Below, one piece after another: positions 57,255-64,000 of a stretch of DNA of 64,000 nt. Each line of letters opens with the position of its first letter. The stretch's first letter is position 1. This stretch comes from Novipirellula herctigrandis. GTDB lineage: Bacteria > Planctomycetota > Planctomycetia > Pirellulales > Pirellulaceae. The stretch covers positions 6,633,887 to 6,697,886 of the forward strand of contig SJPJ01000001.1 of the NCBI GenBank assembly GCA_007859835.1, in the 5' to 3' direction. Under the pieces are notes generated by a model that ran no database searches, had not been told where the DNA came from, and saw only the letters and a program-made list of their open reading frames with translations. The position numbers were made by a program, and so were the translations under genes.

Positions 57255-58909
57255 GCGAAAAAACAGTACTTGTGATTGATGATAGTGCCACCATTCGGAA
57301 ACTTGTCGACACTCACCTGACACCCGCAGGATTCCGCGTCGTGTTAGCACCGAACGCGGAGGATGGCTTGCAGCTGGCAGCCGAGGTGAACCCTGATCTC
57401 ATTCTGTTGGATCATCAATTGCCTGGCACAACCGGCTATGAGGTCTGCTGTCGGTTGGTCGAGTCACCAAAGCTTTGTCGAATCCCTGTTGTCGTCAGCT
57501 CGACATTGCGCAAGAAAGCGTACGCCGAGTACCTCGACCTAGACAACGTTGTCGACATGCTTCCGAAGCCTTACACCGAGGAATTGCTGCAATCCACAGT
57601 CGCTAACGCAATCGAGACCGCGGTGATGGTCGTCACGTCACAGTCCGGTGGCACCGCGGTTCCCGAAGTCATTGAGCAGTTGGAAGACGCGGATGTCTCG
57701 GGATCATTCGCATTCATCGGACTTCGCGAACTGATCGACTTTCTCACTAATGGACGCAAAACCGGTGTGTTGGAGGTCGAAGCCGAACGCTCACGGATTC
57801 GATTTCATTTGAACAATGGGCGAATTCAAGGTGTGTATGCCTCAGGAGTTGAATCTGAAGAGATCGATCGCATGGTGAGCCTACTTCCGCAATCATTGGT
57901 GAATTTGGCGCCCGTGTTGAGGATGACGATCGGCGGTCGTAGTTGCGCTGAAGTCGACGGGTTTGTTCAGTTGCTGAACCAAAAGGTCTTGGATCCGCGA
58001 TTGATGACGAAGCTACTTCGCTTCCAGGCTGCAATGCTGGTCCATTCCGCCTTCACTCGCAAACTCAGCAAATTTCGTTTTGATTTCGGGAACTCTCCAA
58101 ATGCGCTGCACAAGAATCTACCATTGGATATTAGCTTGCTTGCGCTGTTGGTCGAAGGCGCATTTTACAACGATGATTCAGAGACCACGGAGTTGGACAA
58201 TCGGTGTTATGTTCGTCGAGCTATTCGAGGGCAAAACCTCGATCGCGCGGGGCTATCAGCGCGGCATATGAAAGTCTTGAACGTACTCTCCGAACCGAAA
58301 GATGCTAACGAACTCGCCTCCGCCCTCGGTTGGAACACCGATGAGGTACACCAAGTCATGCGTGGATTCGTCATGGCAGAGATTGTGGAACAGAGAACTC
58401 ACCAAGTTCGCGGCGAGTTCGTCGTTTTTGAACCGAACGCTGTGGCAGCACAAAACCTTCGAACGTCCTTGGAGGACAGTGACAATCGTTACGTCGGGAA
58501 GGTTGTTCGGGACCAATTGGCCCTTAAACTTTTGCTCAAGCGAGTCCTGCCACATACGTTAATATTTGCCGCTGATGACGAATCAAGTTGCCAGATGGTC
58601 CGAAAACTCTTTGCAACCCAAAACCCCAATGCTGCAAGAATAAAACGCATTGCCTTAGTGGGTTCTACGGCCAACGATCCGCCGATCGATTGGATGGCTC
58701 GCGTTGGATTTGATCCTCAGGTAATCATTGCTAGGCCCTGCACCGCAGAATTGATGTTCCGCGAAATGGACCGACTGCTTGCTGGTGGCAAGTCTGCGTC
58801 GAACGATGCACGCGAACAGCATGTCCAGTCGGACGCGCCCCCGGTTGCCCCGGTTCAAGTCGCACCGTTGAATCAACACGTCGATAACTCGGTTGGAGTC
58901 CAATCATGA
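57251..58909 (+). CDS. Response regulator with receiver and DUF4388 (PATAN-type) domain
   Basis: A 552-aa protein. Residues 1-120 form a receiver (DD10-11, Asp54 in LILLDHQLPG, LPKPYTEEL). Residues about 155-300 carry DUF4388: SGSFAFIGLRELIDFLTNGRKTGVLEVEAERSRIRFHLNNGRIQGVYASG. This domain occurs in PatA-type regulators of cyanobacteria and delta-proteobacteria and binds partner proteins. The C-terminal 230 residues include a winged-helix-like part and a second alpha/beta part I cannot assign. Overlaps both neighbours by four bases, so it is coupled to CheA and the FHA gene. Confidence 0.85.
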   Translation: MSEKTVLVIDDSATIRKLVDTHLTPAGFRVVLAPNAEDGLQLAAEVNPDLILLDHQLPGTTGYEVCCRLVESPKLCRIPVVVSSTLRKKAYAEYLDLDNVVDMLPKPYTEELLQSTVANAIETAVMVVTSQSGGTAVPEVIEQLEDADVSGSFAFIGLRELIDFLTNGRKTGVLEVEAERSRIRFHLNNGRIQGVYASGVESEEIDRMVSLLPQSLVNLAPVLRMTIGGRSCAEVDGFVQLLNQKVLDPRLMTKLLRFQAAMLVHSAFTRKLSKFRFDFGNSPNALHKNLPLDISLLALLVEGAFYNDDSETTELDNRCYVRRAIRGQNLDRAGLSARHMKVLNVLSEPKDANELASALGWNTDEVHQVMRGFVMAEIVEQRTHQVRGEFVVFEPNAVAAQNLRTSLEDSDNRYVGKVVRDQLALKLLLKRVLPHTLIFAADDESSCQMVRKLFATQNPNAARIKRIALVGSTANDPPIDWMARVGFDPQVIIARPCTAELMFREMDRLLAGGKSASNDAREQHVQSDAPPVAPVQVAPLNQHVDNSVGVQS

Positions 58910-60264
58910 TCAAAGAAGATACTATGTTAGAGACGATTCGTTTGATCGCAACGGACCCGACCGGTGCAACTCGTAATTACGATTTGGAATCAAACCAGAG
59001 TGTCTTTGTTGGATCATCAACGAACTGTGGATTGCAGCTAAACGGTCCTGGGTTGTGCAGTATTCATTGCCATGTTTCGAGTGAAAACGGCAAGTTGCAT
59101 ATCCAGGAATGGTTATCGGCCGAAGGGACCTGCGTCAATGGTAAGGAAATGTCGGGACAGGTTGAACTGCGACTTGGTGATGTTATTCAAATCGGCAAGC
59201 ATCAAATCTTGGTGTCTGACGACCGAACTCTGCAGGTGCCAAAAAGAGAGCGTTTCGAATCTGAAACTCCTGAATTCGAACTCAGCGTTTCACCAACGGA
59301 AGAGGTCGTGGTGTCGGAAATTGATGGAGCAATGAATCAAGAGTGCATCGAGGACATGCCGATTTCTGACATTCCCGAGCCAGTCGACTTTGAGTCCGGG
59401 CTGTTTGAATTTGCAGAGGAGGAAACTTATGACAAGGAGACCGTCGCCTTGCTTTTTGCAGAGATCGAAGACCTGCAGGCGGCCCTTGCACAACGTGATG
59501 CCGCGCAAGATTTCGAGCAGTCTTGCGCACGATGTGAAGAGCGGCGTGAACAGGGCCACGACGATACGATGGACTCCGATCCGGATACCGTGATGCTAAG
59601 AATGCAGGAACTGATTGACGAAGCCAACCGTAGCGATGAACGCGTCTTGATGCTCGAAGAGATCTTGACGACAGCCGAAGAGGCAAATCGGTCCGCGAAA
59701 GAGGAACGCAAACAGTTGGAAGCCTGGGTTGCCGATATTGAAAACCGAGTTGGACAACATGAAGAAGAACATGCAGCGGAGATCAATGTCCTTAATCAGC
59801 AATTGAAGGAATCGACAGAACTGCAGAACAAACTACGAGAGCAACTTCGACAGGCTGCTGCTAGCGGAAATGCTCCAAAGCAATACGAAGACACATTAGA
59901 GAACCTACAAGCAACCAATCAGTCGTTGCAGGAGGAATTGGCACGTTTCAAGAAAGAGAAGAGTTCACTCGAGCAACGGTGCGAACAAATTTCCAGCGAT
60001 CAGGAACTCAGCCTGCGTGAAGAACGCGTGAACATAGCCAAAGAACATGCTAAGCTTTCACGTCTGCGTTATGAACTCTCCAGCAAACTGGCCAAAGTCG
60101 AAGAACTTCCCAAGTCTGACTGCACTGCCGACACGGAGACTGCGCAACGGATTCAAGGCTTACGTCAGCACCTGCGTGAGATTCACGAGCAGGAGAAGGC
60201 GGAAGAGAAGGAGGCATCCATTGTCACGCGTCTCACAAAGCTCTGGAAGCGAGTCGAGTACTAG
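58906..60264 (+). CDS. FHA-domain protein with long coiled coil
   Basis: A 452-aa protein. Residues about 10-100 form an FHA domain that binds phosphothreonine (SVFVGSSTNCGLQLNGPGLCSIHCHV, then GTCVNG and LRLGDVIQIGKHQI). From about residue 175 to the end lies a long coiled coil with heptads (KEERKQLEAWVADIENRVG, KELEATNQ-type patterns). No transmembrane segment is seen. It may recruit a phosphorylated partner, such as a kinase target, to the signalling cluster. Confidence 0.85.
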   Translation: MIKEDTMLETIRLIATDPTGATRNYDLESNQSVFVGSSTNCGLQLNGPGLCSIHCHVSSENGKLHIQEWLSAEGTCVNGKEMSGQVELRLGDVIQIGKHQILVSDDRTLQVPKRERFESETPEFELSVSPTEEVVVSEIDGAMNQECIEDMPISDIPEPVDFESGLFEFAEEETYDKETVALLFAEIEDLQAALAQRDAAQDFEQSCARCEERREQGHDDTMDSDPDTVMLRMQELIDEANRSDERVLMLEEILTTAEEANRSAKEERKQLEAWVADIENRVGQHEEEHAAEINVLNQQLKESTELQNKLREQLRQAAASGNAPKQYEDTLENLQATNQSLQEELARFKKEKSSLEQRCEQISSDQELSLREERVNIAKEHAKLSRLRYELSSKLAKVEELPKSDCTADTETAQRIQGLRQHLREIHEQEKAEEKEASIVTRLTKLWKRVEY

Positions 60265-60271
60265 TGCTTCG

Positions 60272-60373
60272 TCAAAACTAAGTTTGGTAGTAGGCGGATT
60301 AACGTAGCGTAGGCGGCTAGCCTGCGATTCAATATTGACTAAAAGCAAGTGCTTCATCCACCTTTAGTTTTGA
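60272..60373. mobile_element. MITE-like insertion between two operon genes
   Basis: TCAAAACTAA (60272-60281) is inverted as TTAGTTTTGA (60364-60373), and each end is linked to an agtgcttc direct repeat (60264-60271 and 60345-60352). The internal 80 bases contain no gene. The layout fits a small non-autonomous element or remnant of one within the operon. Confidence 0.5.
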
Positions 60374-60450
60374 GGTAGTGGATCTTGTTAAAGATCCTTG
60401 AGAAGTGGGCGACGTGCTTGTCGCTAAATTCGTCATATTCAAGACACTCG

Positions 60451-60996
60451 ATGAACCAAACATACACACAACCCGAAAATACAGAAGAATCGGAAATGGT
60501 CGTTGCAGCGGCGGTGGAGGAGTTGCAAGTCGTCGTCTCCGACGTTGACCAATTCCTGTCGTGCTGGTTGGATCGATTATCGGATACAGTGGTTTCGCAC
60601 CAACCACTTCCCACCACAGATCCGCAACTTCGCAAACGCATTAAGGATTTTCAGCGTCAGCAAGCAGAGTGGGACAACCAACGCCAATGTGAGGAGTTAG
60701 AAATCCAAAGAAAACTGGATGAAATTACCCAAGCTTGGCTTCATCTTGAGGCGGAGCAACGTAAACTTCTCCAGGCTAAGGAACTACAAATGCTCGGTTC
60801 GCAAGAATCTTCGGTTTCCGGTGACGCAGTTTCTGCGGTGACCAGGACGAGCCCAGAGCGGTACGAAAGCGAACCGATACCTTCGGCAGATTCGCTCAGT
60901 TCGAACGTCAAACATTCATCAGATACGACTGTTCAACAGTTTCAACGTCTACGGCGAGAAATCGAATCGAGCCGGCCTCATTTGGGACGGCGGTAA
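60451..60996 (+). CDS. Coiled-coil protein of unknown function
   Basis: A 181-aa protein from the ATG 60451. Residues about 55-120 form a strongly charged helix (LRKRIKDFQRQQAEWDNQRQCEELEIQRKLDEITQAWLHLEAEQRKL). The ends are polar and Ser-rich. It resembles the coiled part of the FHA protein and may pair with it. It lies 38 bases before the next gene. Confidence 0.7.
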   Translation: MNQTYTQPENTEESEMVVAAAVEELQVVVSDVDQFLSCWLDRLSDTVVSHQPLPTTDPQLRKRIKDFQRQQAEWDNQRQCEELEIQRKLDEITQAWLHLEAEQRKLLQAKELQMLGSQESSVSGDAVSAVTRTSPERYESEPIPSADSLSSNVKHSSDTTVQQFQRLRREIESSRPHLGRR

Positions 60997-61033
60997 TGGA
61001 AACTCGAAATCGAGCATCAATCGATGAACTATT

Positions 61034-62080
61034 TTGCGGAGAATTGAATTGTCCTTGGCAACGCTTTTAACCAATGCGGTGGGGATCTGGAAATGTCGAG
61101 TGCCGGATGACACGATTCCTGTTTTTCCGGATGTAGCAGACGCACCACCTGACTCTCGCCGGCTGATTCGAAATCGACGCTACTGCCGTGTCTTGGCGAA
61201 GCAGAATGAATTGCCATTCGATGAGGTATCACTATCGTTTGCATGGAAAGCCCTCGAACACGATATGGCGCTGGTTCCAGGCGGTGAGATTCGCCGTGTA
61301 TGTGACGTGATTGTCGCGACCCAATCGGGTTTTGAAATGGTCTCTACCCCCGATCAAGTGATTACCGTCGAGTCCCATTACGTCGACCGCGATTGCGTCA
61401 CAAACGCTGACTTTGCAAGGTTTGTGATGGCTGATGGCTACGGAAATCCAGAGTATTGGCCCGAAGCGGTTCTGCCAATTGTCTTACAGTTTGTCGATAG
61501 CACGGGACAAGCAGGGCCCAAATTTTGGTCCGATGGAACTCCACCGCCACAAAAACTGGATCATCCAGTCGTTGGGGTCTGCTGGCACGAGGCAAACGCT
61601 TATGCAAATTGGGCTGGGAAACGGTTGCCATTGTCCGACGAGTGGCAGCGTGCCGGGACTTGGTCCAAGGGTCACTGCGGTCACGGGACCGAGTTGCGAT
61701 ATCCTTGGGGAAATGGGTTCGACCCGTCAAAGGCCAACGTGTGGGCCAGTGAAATCGGTGATACGGTTCCGGTTACATCATTTAGCGCCGCAAGCACGCC
61801 GAATGGAGTCCGGCAATTGATTGGTAATGTATGGGAATGGGTGAACACTTTATTCTGTCCTGATACGGATGCCAGTGTCTCGAACGCATTGAATGAAACA
61901 ATGGCTGAGATTCGCGGCGGTGCGTTTGATACGTATTTCCAAACGCAAGCGAGTTGCCAATTTCGTACCGGCCAACCACTTTTATATCGCGGCCACAATG
62001 TCGGCTTTCGATGCTGTGTTAGCAATAATGCTTTGGTGGACCCTTCTCACTCGATAACCTCATCTGTTGGTGGCCAATGA
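61034..62080 (+). CDS. Formylglycine-generating-enzyme (SUMF1/FGE-sulfatase) fold protein
   Basis: A 348-aa protein; TTG start at 61034, with TTG at 61049 an alternative. The FGE-sulfatase pattern is clear: YVDRDCVTNADFARFVMADGY, HPVVGVCWHEANAYANWAGKRLPLSDEWQRAG, RYPWGN, GNVWEWVN and RGGAFDT, ending NVGFRCC. True FGE oxidises a sulfatase Cys; relatives serve as ligand-binding or maturation factors. No sulfatase lies near, so here it more likely acts as a binding or effector module. It overlaps the GTPase gene by four bases. Confidence 0.88.
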   Translation: MRRIELSLATLLTNAVGIWKCRVPDDTIPVFPDVADAPPDSRRLIRNRRYCRVLAKQNELPFDEVSLSFAWKALEHDMALVPGGEIRRVCDVIVATQSGFEMVSTPDQVITVESHYVDRDCVTNADFARFVMADGYGNPEYWPEAVLPIVLQFVDSTGQAGPKFWSDGTPPPQKLDHPVVGVCWHEANAYANWAGKRLPLSDEWQRAGTWSKGHCGHGTELRYPWGNGFDPSKANVWASEIGDTVPVTSFSAASTPNGVRQLIGNVWEWVNTLFCPDTDASVSNALNETMAEIRGGAFDTYFQTQASCQFRTGQPLLYRGHNVGFRCCVSNNALVDPSHSITSSVGGQ

Positions 62081-62994
62081 TCGCCTCAGCGAATCAAACA
62101 CGCAGTGATTTTCCTCCGATCGTGCTCCACTGCGTTTGTTGCAATTATCGGCTTTCTCAGCGAGACGAATATTGTCCTGAATGTGATACGCCCTCGAAGC
62201 TCTCGCAAACGGTAGCGATGCGTGGCGGGGCCCAGAGTTTCGTTTCAGTTTTGGGCGCTAGCAATGCGGGCAAGACAGTCTATCTAGGTTTGCTGCTGGA
62301 CATTCTTAGCAAAGGCCCTAAATCGTTCCGAGGTTTTGCGACCAGTGCCTTCTCAATGGATCTTCAAGAGCAAGTCGTCTCGGCGCTTGAGGGACGTACC
62401 TTTCCTGAAAAAACTCCTTCGGAAGCCGATGCATGGAAGTGGTTGCATTGCCAGATCTCGGTCGCTCAAAAGAAAAAGACACGTAATGTGGACCTGATCT
62501 CTCCGGACTTTGCTGGCGAATCCATTGCGATGGAAGTCAACCAAGCGGGAACCTACCCGGTGATCGGCCACGTCGTGAAAAAGTCGAGCGGGATTTTGAT
62601 CTTGTGTGATTCAATCCGAGTTCGAGACTTGGGCTCTGGCGAGGACCTCTTCGCCATTAAGTTGGCCAGTTATATTGCTCACATGCACGGGCTAGACAAT
62701 GACAAGATCACGCGGCGAAAACGCAACGCTGGACCGGCGGTGGCGATCGTTTTTACGAAATGTGACGACTGTCCCGAAGCACTGGAAAATCCGGGTGAAT
62801 TCGCTGCCAATAACACGTCACGTTTGCACGAGTATTGTCGTGAAAAATTTAAGCGTCACGCATTCTTTGCCTCCGGCGTAGCTGGAAGTTCGGGCCTGCT
62901 CGCCGACCAACAAGGTCGTAGGATGCGCATTCCGTTCCATGTACAACCGTGTGGTGTGCTGGAACCGCTTCAGTGGATCGTCAATCAAGACTAG
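62077..62994 (+). CDS. Zinc-ribbon P-loop GTPase of DO-GTPase2 type
   Basis: A 305-aa protein. An N-terminal zinc ribbon (Cys19, Cys22, Cys33, Cys36) precedes a P-loop GASNAGKT (60-67). The switch/Walker B region is LISPDFAGESIAMEV, and the base-recognition motif is VFTKCD, as in TRAFAC-class GTPases. The pattern matches the double-GTPase (DO-GTPase2) family that occurs beside GAP1 proteins in conflict-type operons, a family call from recollection. The zinc ribbon suggests binding to nucleic acid or a partner protein. It overlaps the FGE gene and precedes GAP1 by 20 bases. Confidence 0.75.
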   Translation: MIASANQTRSDFPPIVLHCVCCNYRLSQRDEYCPECDTPSKLSQTVAMRGGAQSFVSVLGASNAGKTVYLGLLLDILSKGPKSFRGFATSAFSMDLQEQVVSALEGRTFPEKTPSEADAWKWLHCQISVAQKKKTRNVDLISPDFAGESIAMEVNQAGTYPVIGHVVKKSSGILILCDSIRVRDLGSGEDLFAIKLASYIAHMHGLDNDKITRRKRNAGPAVAIVFTKCDDCPEALENPGEFAANNTSRLHEYCREKFKRHAFFASGVAGSSGLLADQQGRRMRIPFHVQPCGVLEPLQWIVNQD

Positions 62995-63014
62995 TCAGCA
63001 AAGGTTCGTTCAAC

Positions 63015-63725
63015 ATGGAAACCATGAACGTCGAGCAGGCTGTATTCGCGTCGTCCGATCGCGGCAGCATAAAGGGCTATCAGTTAATCTCGAAGTCCTC
63101 GGGCTTGGACCGAGCCTCCCGCATAGAATTGTGTCGATGGGCTCCGACTCGATTGCCGAGCGATAATCCTAGCCATTGGACGTTGAACTGTTTCCCGATC
63201 TCCAATAACTCGTTCGCAATTACACGCACCGTTCTCGGAGGCCCAGAGTACAGTGGTCGCGGTGGTACCGAAGTGGTTACGCTGTTTCTGGTGCTCCGTG
63301 ATGAACAGTTCGCTGCGTATGGATTTAATCCGATTGCGGTTGCTCGAACGGCGATGGGAATTGGCTGGCTTCGCCTTCCACTGGATAAGTCGTGCGCACA
63401 GCTGCCACCAGCTACGCTGCCGATTCGTTCGATTGCGGAGAGTCGCAACTCGGTTGGAAAGATTGACGACTGTGTTGTTGATGAAGTTGTTGAGCTTCTC
63501 GACGACTCCCGCCGCGTAGCCGTCGGTGGACTTGATCAACCGTTGGACTTTGTCGATTGTTTGATATCGAGGATGCCCGCAGAATCTCGAAAGTGTTTCA
63601 GCTTCACTACGGGTTTGTCAGCTTCGGTGAATCGTCCCTTTCAGGCTCATTTCTTTTCGTCGGACGATTCGCCGAACAAGCAGACTCTGGATTCGCAAGG
63701 CATTCAGTATCTCAGTGCAACCTGA
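63015..63725 (+). CDS. GAP1-N2-like GTPase-associated protein
   Basis: A 236-aa protein from the ATG 63015 (AAAGG about 10 bases upstream). The N-terminus, VEQAVFASSDRGSIKGYQLISKSSGLD, and the following FAITRTVLGGPEYSGRGGTEVVTLFLVL match my memory of the N-terminal domain of GTPase-associated protein 1. Longer GAP1 proteins have middle and C-terminal domains; this one is short, either an N2-only form or truncated. It is the last gene of the operon. Function is unknown; it is expected to work with the adjacent GTPase. Confidence 0.62.
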   Translation: METMNVEQAVFASSDRGSIKGYQLISKSSGLDRASRIELCRWAPTRLPSDNPSHWTLNCFPISNNSFAITRTVLGGPEYSGRGGTEVVTLFLVLRDEQFAAYGFNPIAVARTAMGIGWLRLPLDKSCAQLPPATLPIRSIAESRNSVGKIDDCVVDEVVELLDDSRRVAVGGLDQPLDFVDCLISRMPAESRKCFSFTTGLSASVNRPFQAHFFSSDDSPNKQTLDSQGIQYLSAT

Positions 63726-63904
63726 ACTCCTTTTGTCGCCCTGTGGGGCGTGTCGATACGGATGTCAAAGTTGCCGTGACGGGTTCTAGTGCGAGCGTTC
63801 CTTGTTTGCGACACCCTGGGCACCGAAGTGAAACAGATTGTTGGAAAACTGCAGCCCAAGCGGCGTGTCTATGCCCCAGCGGTGATTAAGGCGTATTCGC
63901 AGGG
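63726..63904. other. Region after the GAP1-like gene
   Basis: About 180 bases. A plus-strand frame encodes VCDTLGTEVKQIVGKLQP up to a stop at about 63914. It might be the tail of a disrupted gene but has no start. Confidence 0.35.
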
Positions 63905-64000
63905 TCGGTCATAAGGGGAAAATCGGTCATAAGGGGAAGAATCGGTCATAAGGGGAAGAATCGGTCATAAGGGGAAGAATCGGTCATAAGGGGAAGAATC
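63905..64000 (+). repeat. 19-bp tandem repeat running off the window end
   Basis: The unit tcggtcataaggggaagaa repeats five times (the first copy one base shorter) and continues past the window. There are no spacers, so it is not a CRISPR array. Confidence 0.95.

Noticed and set aside
63905..64000. CRISPR array at the window end
   Set aside because: Repeats are directly tandem with no spacers and no cas gene is present.

Overview
The window looks like a planctomycete chromosome of the Pirellulaceae/Rhodopirellula type. The sequence shows a DUF1559 prepilin-like protein, a giant surface protein with the planctomycete N-terminal LExRxLLAA motif and a dockerin-like segment, many exported or lipid-anchored orphan proteins, and an rRNA operon with 23S and 5S but no 16S. 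That organism call is inference from gene content.

Layout. 0-1.4 kb: an exported protein cut by the window edge and a ketopantoate-reductase-like gene. 1.6-6 kb, minus strand: promoter, tRNA-Ile, tRNA-Ala, 23S, 5S, terminator. 6.7-20 kb: housekeeping and envelope genes, including a thioredoxin-fold protein, a FlgI-like/HEAT lipoprotein, a rhomboid protease, an rpmB-gatC-nhaC operon, a protein kinase and an FMN-binding/4Fe-4S membrane protein. 19.8-22.5 kb: a three-gene ABC importer. 22.8-29.8 kb, minus strand: a cassette of a MauE-like/DUF1573 membrane protein, a small Cys-rich exported peptide, a membrane-anchored exported protein, a GT39-like glycosyltransferase, a DUF1559 protein and a frameshifted FAD oxidoreductase. 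This cassette is bracketed by a 572-bp direct duplication, and its first gene carries a 10-bp tandem repeat that puts it out of frame with its start codon. 31-42 kb: PhzF-like protein, gcvT-gcvH, rnr, MazG-like pyrophosphohydrolase, a CrtI-like oxidoreductase, a PIG-L deacetylase and a sulfotransferase/glycosyltransferase fusion. 42.2-46.9 kb: a collagen-like surface protein overlapped by an exported pentapeptide-repeat protein. 47-51.3 kb: a mobile-element graveyard (RAYT transposase with REP-like hairpins, truncated IS21, truncated IS110, an ABC ATPase tail).

51.4-63.7 kb, plus strand, is the most interesting region. A c-di-GMP-I (GEMM) riboswitch precedes a tightly packed operon of a CheY-like receiver, a small coiled-coil protein, CheW, a sensorless membrane MCP, a CheA-receiver hybrid, a receiver-DUF4388 protein and an FHA-coiled-coil protein. 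After a short MITE-like insertion come a second coiled-coil protein, a formylglycine-generating-enzyme-fold protein, a zinc-ribbon P-loop GTPase resembling DO-GTPase2, and a protein resembling GAP1-N2. No CheR, CheB, flagellar or pilus gene is present. I infer a non-flagellar, c-di-GMP-controlled signalling system joined to a GTPase/GAP1 module of the kind associated with biological conflict. The window ends in a 19-bp tandem repeat.
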